Shown here: positions 43,713 to 52,846 of the stretch, in pieces
Layout: every line of letters begins with the position of its first letter
How positions within the stretch are numbered: the stretch's first letter is position 1
NCBI GenBank assembly: GCA_041392625.1
Contig: JAWKLR010000005.1
Location: 1 to 64,000 of the forward strand
Reading direction: 5' to 3'
DNA from: M3007 sp041392625
GTDB lineage: Bacteria > Bacteroidota > Bacteroidia > Chitinophagales > Saprospiraceae
Length of the DNA: 64,000 nt
Program-made: the position numbers and the translations under genes
The notes under the pieces: generated by a model
Database searches by the model: none
What the model saw: only the letters and a program-made list of their open reading frames with translations
Told to the model about the DNA's origin: nothing

Positions 43713-44618
43713 ATGAGTGAAAAACTGCGCGCCTATCTCTATCTGCACTTTTGCGTTTTACTATGGGGCTTTACGGCAATTTTAGGGAAGCTGATTTCCC
43801 TGAAGGCCTTGTCGCTTGTCTGGTGGCGGGTTGGTTTGTGCAGTGCGATTTTGATTCTGATTTTGCCGCGCACCTTGTTTCGCGGAATTTCCCGCGCAGT
43901 GTGGATCCGCATGTTTTTTATCGGGAGTTTGGTGGGGCTGCACTGGTTGTGTTTTTACGGCGCGGTAAAGTTGTCGAATGCGTCCGTGGCGGTGGCCTCG
44001 ATGGCGATGACCTCCTTTTTTTCCGCGATGGCTGAGCCGTATTTTTTAAAGAAAAAATTCCAGTGGTACGAGATGGGCTTGAGTTTGCTCATCCTTCCCG
44101 GCATGGGCCTGATTCTCGGCAACCTGGATTTTAGTATGTGGACCGGATTTGCTGTCGGAGTACTTGGCGCAATGCTCGCTTCGCTGTTTAGCGTTTTAAA
44201 TAAAAAACTTCTGGATGAAGGCGCGGCCCCCTCAATGGCCATCACGTTTACCGAATTGTTTGCAGCCTTTTTGCTGTGCAGCCTGTTTTTACCATTTGCC
44301 TTCGTACTTTTGCCAGAGATTACCCTTACTCCTGTGGGTGCCGACTGGATATGGCTTATTATTCTGGCAGTTGTGTGTACTATTTTGCCATACTATCTGA
44401 GTTTACAGGCCATGCGGCATATCACCGCGTTTGCAGCAACGCTGACAATAAACCTTGAGCCGGTGTACGGTGTTTTATTAGCAGTATTGTTTTTCCGGGA
44501 AGATCAGGAGTTGGGCTCCGGTTTTTATTTGGGTGTGGGGATTGTGTTGGTAGCGGTGTTTAGTCATCCTTTTCTCAAAAAACGAGTTGAGAAAAAACAG
44601 GCGCTGAAAACCGGATAG
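43713..44618 (+). CDS. EamA/DMT-family transporter
   Basis: A 301-residue protein with ten predicted membrane helices in two repeated EamA halves (LWGFTAILGKLISLKAL; GFAVGVLGAMLASLFSVLNKKLL). The central NASVAVASMAMTSFFSAMAEPYFLKKKF and C-terminal NLEPVYGVLLAVLFFRE blocks are the characteristic ends of the two halves. It probably exports a metabolite; substrates of this family are diverse. Followed after 24 bp by the DUF4834 gene, in the same direction. Confidence 0.88.
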   Translation: MSEKLRAYLYLHFCVLLWGFTAILGKLISLKALSLVWWRVGLCSAILILILPRTLFRGISRAVWIRMFFIGSLVGLHWLCFYGAVKLSNASVAVASMAMTSFFSAMAEPYFLKKKFQWYEMGLSLLILPGMGLILGNLDFSMWTGFAVGVLGAMLASLFSVLNKKLLDEGAAPSMAITFTELFAAFLLCSLFLPFAFVLLPEITLTPVGADWIWLIILAVVCTILPYYLSLQAMRHITAFAATLTINLEPVYGVLLAVLFFREDQELGSGFYLGVGIVLVAVFSHPFLKKRVEKKQALKTG

Positions 44619-44642
44619 TTTGTTTGTTCCAAGTGTTTTGGT

Positions 44643-44849
44643 ATGCTTTTAAAATGGATATTTACATTTATTGCCTTGCTGTGGCTTATTCGGATGTTCA
44701 ATCTGACATTCCGGCCAATTCCGCCGGAGTCTAAACGGCAAACACAGCGGGAGCGGCCAGCGCGGCCGGAAGGTGAAATGCATTTGGAAAAACGCCGACC
44801 CGACAAAGAGCAGGACGGCGACTACATTGATTATGAAGAAGTACCATGA
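44643..44849 (+). CDS. DUF4834-like small membrane protein
   Basis: A 68-residue protein: one N-terminal membrane helix (residues 1-22), then a charged Arg/Glu-rich cytoplasmic tail ending in DYIDYEEVP. The layout and the C-terminal (Y-I-D-Y/F-E-E)-like end match the Bacteroidota DUF4834 family. Function is unknown. It overlaps the following pseudouridine synthase gene by four bases (ATGA at 44846), so the two are translationally coupled. Confidence 0.78.
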   Translation: MLLKWIFTFIALLWLIRMFNLTFRPIPPESKRQTQRERPARPEGEMHLEKRRPDKEQDGDYIDYEEVP

Positions 44850-45505
44850 TTGAAAAACTTTGGGAAAACGATGACCTGCTTGTGGTCAATAAGCCCGCCG
44901 GAGTTCCGGTGCAGGAAGACAAAACCGGCGACCCTTCCGTGTTGAACATGCTGGGTAAACCGGGCTCGGGCTCTTTGTATCTGGTGCACCGCATCGACCG
45001 ACCGGTGAGTGGAGCCTTGTTGCTGACCCGAAGTGCCACTTCCGTCACCCTGCTTCAAAATCGGTTTAAACAGCATAAAATAAAAAAACTCTACCTGGCC
45101 GCAGTCAGCGCTCCACCGCCAGAAGAGGCAGGGACATTGACCCATTTTCTCAAAAAAGACGGCTTGCGCAAACGCGCTGAGGTGGTAGAAGAAGGCACTG
45201 CAGATGCCCGCAAAGCGGTGCTCCATTACAAAGTGCTCGATCACTCTACCAATTACCACCTGTTGTTGGTAGAGCTGGAATCCGGTCGCTTTCACCAGAT
45301 TCGCGCTCAATTGGCGGCCATTGGCTGTCCGATTAAAGGCGATGTAAAATACGGTGCACGGAGGGGCAACCCCGACCGGTCGATTCACCTGCACGCCTGG
45401 CAGTTGGAATGGAATTTTGGCGGAGAGCAAGTGCAGGTAAAAGCCCCCTTGCCTGCGGGCGACGGGCTGTGGGAACATTGGCGCCCACTTGTGGAAGCGC
45501 TTTAG
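44846..45505 (+). CDS. RluA-family pseudouridine synthase
   Basis: A 219-residue enzyme without an S4 domain. The catalytic Asp is D51 in HRIDRPVSGALLLT. LLLVELESGRFHQIRAQLAAIGCPIKGDVKYG and IHLHAWQLEWNF are the other conserved blocks. It modifies a uridine in rRNA or tRNA; the target cannot be told. Coupled to the DUF4834 gene. It converges on the PD40 gene at 45517. Confidence 0.88.
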   Translation: MIEKLWENDDLLVVNKPAGVPVQEDKTGDPSVLNMLGKPGSGSLYLVHRIDRPVSGALLLTRSATSVTLLQNRFKQHKIKKLYLAAVSAPPPEEAGTLTHFLKKDGLRKRAEVVEEGTADARKAVLHYKVLDHSTNYHLLLVELESGRFHQIRAQLAAIGCPIKGDVKYGARRGNPDRSIHLHAWQLEWNFGGEQVQVKAPLPAGDGLWEHWRPLVEAL

Positions 45506-45516
45506 TAATAACGCTT

Positions 45517-46443
45517 TTATTTTTTAAAAGGTACCCGGTACAATCGGCTCAAGCCATTGTCGGGTCGGTTCATTTCATTGAGCACCTCCTCCAGGTTTTT
45601 GTAGGCTTTTTTATCCTGATTTACCGCAGATCGCTTGCTGGTAAAATAGAGGTAGTTTTCGTTTACGATCGGGCAAAAATCCATTTTATCCGAATTGATT
45701 TCGGGGCCCAGATTTTGGGCTTTCGACCATTCGCCATTTTCCATTTTGTATGCAATGTACAGGTCGCCGCTACCTAAGCCATCGCTGCGGTTGTAACCTG
45801 AAAAAATGAGGTAGGATTCATCGGGAGCGATGAAGGAATTAAACTCATACCCCGGAGTATTTATGGAGTCGCCGAGCGAGATCGGCGGATCGTATGTATG
45901 GCCGTTCCATTGAGCGGAGAGCAAGTCATCTTTGCGCGTCGCATTTTCGGCATCGCTGGTAAAATAGATGGTTTGTTTGTCTGAGACACAGGGATAAAAC
46001 TCGTTGTGTTCAGTATTTACCGGTGCGCCCAGGTTTTTGGGTTCCGACCAGGGGCTGCCGGGGTCCGGACGGTCCACATACCAAATATCAAAGTCTTTGG
46101 TTTCCTGATCGGATGCACGAAGCGGGCGGTTGGAGACAAAATATAGCCGGAGCCCGTCGGTACTCAGGAACGGTTCCAGGTCGTGGTATTGGCCCGAGAA
46201 GGGGAGCAGGGTAGGGAGGGTCCAGTGGCCTTCAATTTTTTGTGTAGTAACCAGGACGGATAGTTCATCCTGGAGGCTTTGAACGGTGAAGTACAGTTCG
46301 TCGCCTTTGGAAGAGAGAGCCAGATCGCGAACGGTGAGAAACCGGGATGTGAGTTCTGGAACAAATGCCTGTGGCTCGGACTCATTTTGGGCGTAGCAAA
46401 AGGTAGAGAAAAAAACCAGGCAGCTGAAAAGTACAGTTTTCAT
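45517..46443 (-). CDS. Secreted PD40 (TolB-like) beta-propeller protein
   Basis: A 308-residue protein with a signal peptide (to about residue 19, CYAQ) and six blades of WD40-like PD40 sequence. Representative blades are GDELYFTVQSL, LRLYFVSNRP, IYFTSDAENATRKDDL, YLIFSGYNRSDGLGSGDLYIAYK and YLYFTSKRSAVNQDKK. It resembles the N-terminal part of the OmpA protein at 17085 but lacks the OmpA domain. Probably periplasmic. No partner nearby. Confidence 0.85.
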   Translation of the reverse strand: MKTVLFSCLVFFSTFCYAQNESEPQAFVPELTSRFLTVRDLALSSKGDELYFTVQSLQDELSVLVTTQKIEGHWTLPTLLPFSGQYHDLEPFLSTDGLRLYFVSNRPLRASDQETKDFDIWYVDRPDPGSPWSEPKNLGAPVNTEHNEFYPCVSDKQTIYFTSDAENATRKDDLLSAQWNGHTYDPPISLGDSINTPGYEFNSFIAPDESYLIFSGYNRSDGLGSGDLYIAYKMENGEWSKAQNLGPEINSDKMDFCPIVNENYLYFTSKRSAVNQDKKAYKNLEEVLNEMNRPDNGLSRLYRVPFKK

Positions 46444-46526
46444 AGAATCGGCTTTGTTGTGAATGTTCTCGTTGAAAAATAAGCCTTCTCCGTGATTTTG
46501 TAAGTTCTAGTAGACTAAGGCGGGCT

Positions 46527-46703
46527 TTAGCAGACTGAGCAACCGGGTATTTCTACCTGGTTTTGAAAACGGGGAGTTTCCCCCTTACCTGGCGTGGGTT
46601 CTATTCTGACATTTGTAGTGTCATATGCAGCCGGGTCGGCTGGGGGGCAGGCCCGGTTGTATTGGCACTTTTTTAAAACAACGAACCAGATAAAACACGT
46701 CAT
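46527..46703 (-). CDS. Possible 58-residue Cys-containing peptide, antisense to the peptidase start
   Basis: A minus-strand frame from ATG at 46703 to TAA at 46527 encodes a short hydrophobic start followed by a soluble region with four Cys (ending PGCSVC). Its start overlaps by two bases with that of the plus-strand C39-like peptidase, i.e. they are divergent. Its composition looks protein-like, but it is not a family I know. It could be a real peptide or a shadow of the upstream frame. Confidence 0.2.
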   Translation of the reverse strand: MTCFIWFVVLKKCQYNRACPPADPAAYDTTNVRIEPTPGKGETPRFQNQVEIPGCSVC

Positions 46704-47310
46704 GATGGTAGCATATCGCCAAACGTTCCCAAACTCCTGTGGTGCTTCTTCGCTGCTGGCTGCAGCACTCGAACTGGGTGTGAATAACATCCCAAATGAT
46801 CCGACAGTCCACCCCTTGTGGGTTGGGGGGCATGCAATTCCTCCTCAGGGTGATCGGCAATCGGAGATTATGCTGTATGCAGTCACGTCTGGATCGCCGG
46901 GCGCACCCACACCTGCAAGTGGCTATTCACTCCCAAGTCGGATTGCAAAAGCGGCAAGAGCGCTTGGTTTGGTAACCATCGCTTTTGTGCCAAATTCTAT
47001 AACCGGGGCTTTGCTGATGTTTTTATACGGAAGTGAAAAACTGGATGCGCAGGTTGAGGGAATGTTGCTCAAACGCGAAGCGGCACCAGCCCCAACAGAC
47101 AATCAACGTTTGTTTCGTATTCTGCGGGTCGGCCCTGCAGGGAAGTGGTTGCCCGCCACAGGATTGCATTATGTTTTGGAGCGCCCGGATGGGTCAATTA
47201 TGGATCCGGCGGTAGGCCAGAACTTTCCAAGCCTTGCTCTCGCCATTCAGGCGCATCAGGCTGACGGAACATTTTATGAAGATACAGGCTTGGCGATTCT
47301 AATTTCATAA
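46702..47310 (+). CDS. Papain/C39-like cysteine peptidase
   Basis: A 202-residue protein from the ATG at 46702. The nucleophile Cys is in YRQTFPNSCGASSLLAAALELG, typical of C39-like/papain-fold peptidases (Gln oxyanion hole in RQ, then SCG). The catalytic His is in GLHYVLERPDGSIMDPAVG, with the following Asp. No signal peptide. Members are double-glycine peptidases of ABC exporters or host-directed effectors; no ABC exporter or toxin neighbour is evident. The frame is open to 46594, but the family block begins at the MMVAYRQ start. It sits alone, so it may be acquired. Confidence 0.6.
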   Translation: MMVAYRQTFPNSCGASSLLAAALELGVNNIPNDPTVHPLWVGGHAIPPQGDRQSEIMLYAVTSGSPGAPTPASGYSLPSRIAKAARALGLVTIAFVPNSITGALLMFLYGSEKLDAQVEGMLLKREAAPAPTDNQRLFRILRVGPAGKWLPATGLHYVLERPDGSIMDPAVGQNFPSLALAIQAHQADGTFYEDTGLAILIS

Positions 47311-47355
47311 GCCTAAACCCATCAAGATATCAGGAATGCTTCCTGGCTGTAGAAA

Positions 47356-47388
47356 ATGCCGTCGCTTTTAAACGTAAAGCGGCGGTAT
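47356..47388 (+). terminator. Intrinsic terminator after the peptidase
   Basis: A 13-bp stem (47356-47368 with 47376-47388, two G-T pairs) around a TAAACGT loop, followed by TATTTTTG. It lies 46 bp after the stop at 47310 and touches the stop of the convergent TonB gene. Confidence 0.75.
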
Positions 47389-48257
47389 TATTTTTGTTTG
47401 AAATTGAAGATGATGTTTCCGCACTGAGTTTCTTGTTCGCTTGGCTCAAACTTCCAGTTTTTCATACTTTCGATTGCAGATCGGATCATCTCCGGGTTAT
47501 TGCTGGTGGATCCCACCAGTTTGTAGTTTGTAGCCACAACTGTTCCGGTGCTGTCTACACAAACATCTAAAACAATCCGGCCTTCCTCATTGCCTTTATA
47601 TAGATTTAAAATTGAACGCTCAACGACTTTTCGATCTCTCAATCCACCACCCATTGTTGTAGGCGGGAGGTCTGTACGTTCCGAGCTTCCTTTCCCATAC
47701 AATCCGGATTTGAAAAGTTCGGCGGTTTTACGGGCTTTTTCTCGGGCCTCTGCCTTTTTTTTAGCTTCCTTTTTTTGGCTGATAGCTTCAGGAGAAGGGA
47801 AAAAGAGAGTTTGTTCGTCAAACTGAATTTTGAGCTCAGGAGCTGATTGCATTCCGTTTTCAGTCGGGTAGGAGAGTGCCTGTATTCCTTGCTTCAGGAT
47901 ATTTTTTCGTTCAGATTCTGTGAGGTAAAACAGATGAAGTAAATCGTTACCCTGTTTTTTTGAAAGGTTGCGATTGATGCAGCGAATGCGCTTTTCTCCG
48001 GATTGAATCAAGATGGTTCCTGACGGGCTGGTGGTAGAATCGGTTTTGAGCAGAATGAATCCTGTATTCAGGCTTGTATCAGCAGGCGCTCCAAGTTGGA
48101 GGGAACAGTGTTCATCCAGGGTAAAAGGCTCTGTGGTATATACAGTATGCGTGGAGTCAAAAACAAGGAGGTCGGTCCAAATGCTGGATTCGGGTGTTTG
48201 GGCAACAAGGCTGTTGCTGGTGAGAATAAGCGATAAAAATAAAATCCAGGATTTCAT
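47388..48257 (-). CDS. TonB-domain energy-transducer-like protein
   Basis: A 289-residue protein with a signal peptide (to about residue 20). The N-terminal half is a beta-rich region. An Ala/Lys/Glu-rich helix follows (EAISQKKEAKKKAEAREKARKTAELFKSG), then a C-terminal TonB-like domain: EGRIVLDVCVDSTGTVVATNYKLVGSTSNNPEMIRSAIESMKNWKFEP, the usual TonB_C layout. Unlike true TonB it lacks an N-terminal inner-membrane anchor. In Bacteroidota, such proteins often act in outer-membrane transport or gliding complexes. Specific role unknown. Confidence 0.8.
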   Translation of the reverse strand: MKSWILFLSLILTSNSLVAQTPESSIWTDLLVFDSTHTVYTTEPFTLDEHCSLQLGAPADTSLNTGFILLKTDSTTSPSGTILIQSGEKRIRCINRNLSKKQGNDLLHLFYLTESERKNILKQGIQALSYPTENGMQSAPELKIQFDEQTLFFPSPEAISQKKEAKKKAEAREKARKTAELFKSGLYGKGSSERTDLPPTTMGGGLRDRKVVERSILNLYKGNEEGRIVLDVCVDSTGTVVATNYKLVGSTSNNPEMIRSAIESMKNWKFEPSEQETQCGNIIFNFKQK

Positions 48258-48294
48258 GGTATAGGGTTTGGTGAGAACAGGCGTTAGCGAAAAA

Positions 48295-48324
48295 AAGCCC
48301 TCTCGAATGACTTCGGGAGGGCTT
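48295..48324 (-). terminator. Intrinsic terminator after the M23 peptidase gene
   Basis: Arms 48295-48302 and 48317-48324 (AAGCCCTC/GAGGGCTT) with an inner CGAA/TTCG extension. Read leftward, a run of A/T (T on the minus strand) follows. It lies ~25 bp after the stop at 48350. Confidence 0.8.
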
Positions 48325-48349
48325 ATATTGCTGTTTATTGTTTCCGGTA

Positions 48350-49333
48350 TTAGTCCAGCGACTGGTTAGCGGCGTTTGCGCTGTTTACCAGATCCTGGTA
48401 TTCTTTTGGCGTCAATTTATCCATACAGAAGTTGATCGGATTGATTGGAGAGCCTTTGTAGTGTACTTCGTAGTGAAGGTGTGGTGCGGTAGAAAGTCCG
48501 GTAGTACCAACGGCACCGATGATGTGGCCTTTCTTGATTTTTTCACCCACTTTTACATTGAATTTGCTCATGTGGGCGTACCAGGTTTCGTAGCCGTAGC
48601 CATGGCTGATTACGACACATTTGCCGTAGCCGTTGTGGCGACCTACTTCTTTCACAACACCGTCGCCGGTAGCCTGAATTGGCGTACCTACACGGGCTGG
48701 GAAGTCAACACCCTGGTGGAATTTTTTCACTTTATAAACCGGGTGGATGCGGTATCCGAATCCGGAAAGTACGCTCATGCGTTTTTGCAGTTTGTCTTCC
48801 CGAACGGGTTTGATGCTAGGCATGCTGGCCAGCATTTTTTGCTGGTCGTTAGCCAGATCCTGCAAGGTATCGAGCGATTTACTTTGAAGTGCGAGTTGGC
48901 GGGCGAGGATGTCCATCTTGTCGATGGATGCGCGCACGGCATCTTTGCCGTATTTGAACGCGGAGAGTTCAGGGTGAGCATCGTGGCCACCAATACCCCC
49001 GTTCCAAACATCTTCGTCGATTGGATCCATTCCGAATACAGCGCGGTGAACACCGGCGTCACGATCCTGGATATTTGTGAGAACCATGGACATTTGGTCC
49101 AGCTGTTCATTCAACTGGGAGTACTTGTACTCCATTTGATCTATTTCACGAAGAAGTTCTTGCTCACGTGGAGATGGAAAATACGTGTACAAAGCAATGA
49201 GCAACAAAATCGAGCTTACCAATACGACTGAAAACAGGCCAAAAGCCTGCCAGATTCGTGTTCTAAAAGGAACAACTACTTTCTCGTAAGTAAGGGTGTG
49301 AATGTTGTAAACAAACTTTTCTTTCCTTCCCAT
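48350..49333 (-). CDS. M23-family peptidoglycan endopeptidase
   Basis: A 327-residue peptidase. The N-terminus has a membrane segment (about residues 28-52), followed by a coiled coil (REIDQMEYKYSQLNEQLDQMSM) and a C-terminal LytM domain with H-x3-D (HQGVDF) and HxH (HLHYEV), giving the zinc site. It would cleave peptide crosslinks in the wall and be anchored to the inner membrane. The frame is open to 49423; I chose MGRKEKFVYN at 49333, since the extra 30 residues are basic and family-unlike. A promoter lies upstream at 49516-49547. Confidence 0.9.
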   Translation of the reverse strand: MGRKEKFVYNIHTLTYEKVVVPFRTRIWQAFGLFSVVLVSSILLLIALYTYFPSPREQELLREIDQMEYKYSQLNEQLDQMSMVLTNIQDRDAGVHRAVFGMDPIDEDVWNGGIGGHDAHPELSAFKYGKDAVRASIDKMDILARQLALQSKSLDTLQDLANDQQKMLASMPSIKPVREDKLQKRMSVLSGFGYRIHPVYKVKKFHQGVDFPARVGTPIQATGDGVVKEVGRHNGYGKCVVISHGYGYETWYAHMSKFNVKVGEKIKKGHIIGAVGTTGLSTAPHLHYEVHYKGSPINPINFCMDKLTPKEYQDLVNSANAANQSLD

Positions 49334-49515
49334 ACAGTGTGTCTTTCCCAGATGAATCCAACGTTGTCGGCGCCTAGAGTATGTTTTGATTGCGCAATTC
49401 CTGATTTTTTTGCCTTTGGGCACGGATTAAATTTGCCCGATCAGGAAGACGTTGTGCGATGATTCGCCTGGTTTGTTAGAGTTCGGCTTTTGGAGTATTG
49501 TTGTTGGCAGTAATG

Positions 49516-49547
49516 CAAAAATACCGCGAGGACTTCATCTTACCAAA
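49516..49547 (-). promoter_or_regulatory. Bacteroidota-type promoter of the M23 gene
   Basis: Read on the minus strand: TTTG (49544-49547), a 20-bp spacer, TATTTTTG (49516-49523). Both elements match the consensus, and the spacing is typical. The remaining 49548-49817 gap is A/T-rich with no gene or clear structure. Confidence 0.65.
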
Positions 49548-49817
49548 CAAATTGTCCAAAAATTACATTTTTGTTTCATTTGTTGCTGGTTTTTGGCTAA
49601 AAAGGCGGCTTTTGTGTTTTAAAAAGGCTTTTTTTCAATATAAAATCTTTTAAAAAAGCCCGAACTCAAGTACGCTATTGAGCCTAAATCCGGCAACAAG
49701 AGGCCAAAAATGGTGTATAGTTTTGAAAAAAAATAGTGTTCATTGATTTTTAACTAAAATCTGTCGTTTAAGCAGCTTTTCCACCCAAACGTTTAGAGCA
49801 TTTCACAAGAAAATCTG

Positions 49818-52691
49818 CTATAATTTTTCCTTCAAATACAGCCCGGTGTGGCTTTCTTTTACCTTGACCAGGTCCTCCGGCCGACCCTCAAATACCAGTT
49901 GGCCGCCGTGCTTTCCTCCGTCCGGACCAAGGTCGATTACCCAATCTGCAGTCTTGATCACTTCCATGTTGTGTTCTACAACCAACACCGTATGTCCGTT
50001 TTCAACCAGCGCATTGATGGCTTTTAGGAGTTTCTGGATGTCGTGAAAATGCAGCCCGGTTGTTGGCTCATCGAAAATAAAGAAGATGTGCCCTTTTCCC
50101 TGGTCGCGGATGAGAAACGATGCCAACTTAACACGCTGCGCTTCACCACCCGACAAGGTGCTGGATGATTGTCCCAATTGCACATACCCCAGGCCCACAT
50201 CGTACAAGGGTTGCAGGCGATCCAGGATGTTGTTTTGACCCTCAAAAAATTCAAGCGCTTCCTCGATGCTCAACTTGAGCACATCGTAGATATTTTTTCC
50301 TTTGTACTCCACATCCAGTACCTCCTGCTTGAAGCGGCGTCCTTTACACTCCTCACATTCCAGGTGTACATCTGCGAGAAACTGCATTTCCACAACCTGT
50401 TCCCCTTCGCCTTTGCAGGCTTCGCAGCGTCCGGCGTCGATGTTGAAAGAAAAATGCTTGGGCTGAAACCCGCGGATTTTGCTCAGCTGTTGGTTTGAAA
50501 ATAAATCCCGGATGTAATCGTATGCTTTTACATAGGTAACGGGATTGCTTCGGCTGCTTTTTCCGATTGGACTCTGGTTGATGAACTCCACCGCAGTAAT
50601 CTGTTTGAATGCACCTTCCAGGCTATCAAACGGCCCCGGCTTTTTATTTCCGGTTTCCGGTAAATGTTGCATCAGTGCCGGGTGCAGAATATCCCGCACC
50701 AGCGTTGTTTTGCCCGAACCACTTACGCCACTCACTACCGTCAGTGCATGCAGCGGAACCTGAATATCCACCCGCTTCAGGTTGTGCTGGCGGGCACCTT
50801 TGAGTTGAACAAACGCGTTGAGTTTCCGCCGTTGCGCAGGCAACTCAATCCGCATTTTATCGCTCATATACTGAGCGGTGAGGCTTGCCGGAGCAGCCTG
50901 TTGGATGGTGCTGTACTCGCCGGAAAAAACGACATTGCCACCATTAATTCCGGCTTCAGGGCCCATATCAACCAGGTAGTCGGCATTGCGAATAACTTCC
51001 TCTTCGTGCTCGACTACCACCACCGTGTTGCCCAGGTCGCGGAGGTTTTTGAGTACCTCTACCAGTCGACCGGTATCGCGAGGATGCAAGCCGACCGAGG
51101 GCTCGTCCAGAATATACATCGAGGCAGTAAGGTTGGAACCCAGAGTGCGCGTAAGGTGGATGCGTTGGGTCTCACCTCCGCTGAGCGTGCTGCTGATGCG
51201 GTCGAGCCGCAAGTAGCCGAGGCCCAACTCCACCATAAAGCGGAGTCGGTTATTGATTTCGAGCAGGAGTCGCTTGGCAACTTTTTGCTCGTATTCTGTC
51301 AGTTCCAGCTGTTGAAAATGTGCGTACAGTTCGTCGATTGGAAGTTCGGTGAGTTCCGCAATATTTTTTCCTCCAATGCGCACACAAAGAGCTTCCATAC
51401 GCAGCCGACCTCCTTCACAACTGGGGCAGTCGGTCCGGCCGCGGTAGCGGGCCAGGGTCACCCGGTTCTGGATTTTATACGTTTTGCTTTCCAGTTCCTT
51501 AAAGAAATCGTTGATCCCCTGGAAGTGGGCATTTCCGGTCCACAAAGTTTTTACATCCTGTTTGCTTAACTGCTCCACCGGGGTATGCACCGGAAAATCG
51601 GTGTGGTGTGCATTTTTGAGCAGTTGTTTCAGCCAGGCCCCGTACTTCTCTCCTTTAAACGGAGCGATAGCGCCTTCGTATACCGACAGGTTTTTATGGG
51701 GAATCACCTTGTCGGGGTCAATGCCCAGAATACGGCCATACCCTTCGCATTGGGGGCAGGCTCCGTAGGGGTTGTTGTAGTTGAAAAGTTGGGGACTGGG
51801 TTCGGGAAACTCGATTCCGTCCAGTTCGAAACGGTTGTTGAAAAACTCCCGTTGCGGTTCTTTTTCACCGACCAATTCTACCCAACATTCGCCTTCGCTT
51901 TCGAAAAAAGCGGTGTGTACGGAATCTGCCAGGCGCATCCATTCAGATTCGTCTTCATGGCTAACCGAAAAGCGGTCGATCAGAATGAGCAGGTCTTGTT
52001 CGCGGAAATCAGCGGCGGGTTTTTCGAGCTCAAATCCGGGGCCTTCGCCATCCAGAATTTCTTCCATCCGGAAGAACTCGTTTTGGTAATACAAACGGGA
52101 GTATCCTTTTTGCATCAGGAGTTCCAGTTCCTGTTTCAGTGTCCGCTCTTTGTATTTTTCGCTAAAAGGAACCAGGATCAATCCGCGGGTTCCTTCATCT
52201 TGTTTTTTTATAAAATTGATGACATCGGTCACCTCGTGTTTTTGTACAATTCCGCCGGAAATCGGGCTGTAGAAGGTTCCCACCCTGGCGTACAGGAGGC
52301 GGAGAAAATCGTAGGTTTCGGTCATAGACCCTACGGTCGATCGGGTGTTGCCGGTGGTAACGCGTTGCTCGATGGCAATGGCCGGGCAAATGCCGCGGAT
52401 GTAATCAACATCGGGTTTTTTCATCCGGCCCAAAAACTGGCGCGCATAGCTCGAAAGGCTTTCCACATACCGGCGTTGTCCTTCGGCGTAGAGCGTATCC
52501 ATAGTAATGGATGACTTTCCGGATCCTGAAACACCGGTAACCACTACCAATTTATTTTTCGGGATTTTAAGATCGACGTTGCGAAGGTTGTTGGTCCGGG
52601 CTCCTTTTATGGAGATGTGCTCCAGATCCACGGGGTCCATTTCCAGGGTCGACAATTTTTCTTCTATGGATGTATTTTTGGCAGCAGGCAT
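49818..52691 (-). CDS. uvrA: UvrABC system protein A
   Basis: A 957-residue protein of normal length. Two ABC ATPase modules are seen: Walker A GVSGSGKSSI and GVSGSGKTTL, signature SSTLSGGE in both halves, Walker B ILDEPSVGL and IFDEPTTGL. Zinc modules contain CPQCEGYG, CPSCEGG and CEACKGEG...CEECKG. It recognises bulky DNA lesions with UvrB in nucleotide excision repair. The ATG at 52691 (MPAAKNTSIEE) is a few residues longer than the usual start but keeps the fold. It is a single gene. Confidence 0.96.
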   Translation of the reverse strand: MPAAKNTSIEEKLSTLEMDPVDLEHISIKGARTNNLRNVDLKIPKNKLVVVTGVSGSGKSSITMDTLYAEGQRRYVESLSSYARQFLGRMKKPDVDYIRGICPAIAIEQRVTTGNTRSTVGSMTETYDFLRLLYARVGTFYSPISGGIVQKHEVTDVINFIKKQDEGTRGLILVPFSEKYKERTLKQELELLMQKGYSRLYYQNEFFRMEEILDGEGPGFELEKPAADFREQDLLILIDRFSVSHEDESEWMRLADSVHTAFFESEGECWVELVGEKEPQREFFNNRFELDGIEFPEPSPQLFNYNNPYGACPQCEGYGRILGIDPDKVIPHKNLSVYEGAIAPFKGEKYGAWLKQLLKNAHHTDFPVHTPVEQLSKQDVKTLWTGNAHFQGINDFFKELESKTYKIQNRVTLARYRGRTDCPSCEGGRLRMEALCVRIGGKNIAELTELPIDELYAHFQQLELTEYEQKVAKRLLLEINNRLRFMVELGLGYLRLDRISSTLSGGETQRIHLTRTLGSNLTASMYILDEPSVGLHPRDTGRLVEVLKNLRDLGNTVVVVEHEEEVIRNADYLVDMGPEAGINGGNVVFSGEYSTIQQAAPASLTAQYMSDKMRIELPAQRRKLNAFVQLKGARQHNLKRVDIQVPLHALTVVSGVSGSGKTTLVRDILHPALMQHLPETGNKKPGPFDSLEGAFKQITAVEFINQSPIGKSSRSNPVTYVKAYDYIRDLFSNQQLSKIRGFQPKHFSFNIDAGRCEACKGEGEQVVEMQFLADVHLECEECKGRRFKQEVLDVEYKGKNIYDVLKLSIEEALEFFEGQNNILDRLQPLYDVGLGYVQLGQSSSTLSGGEAQRVKLASFLIRDQGKGHIFFIFDEPTTGLHFHDIQKLLKAINALVENGHTVLVVEHNMEVIKTADWVIDLGPDGGKHGGQLVFEGRPEDLVKVKESHTGLYLKEKL

Positions 52692-52846
52692 AGCTTGGGT
52701 ATGTGCGAATTCAAATTCGGGAATGACCGAAAGAGCAAAGTTCGGTAAAATGCGCGTGACACAAAAACAAACAAATAGATTATTTTATTTGTTTTTGATA
52801 AAAAAATTGTTTGAAAAAATAGGGTGGGTTCGTTCCCGAACACGTT

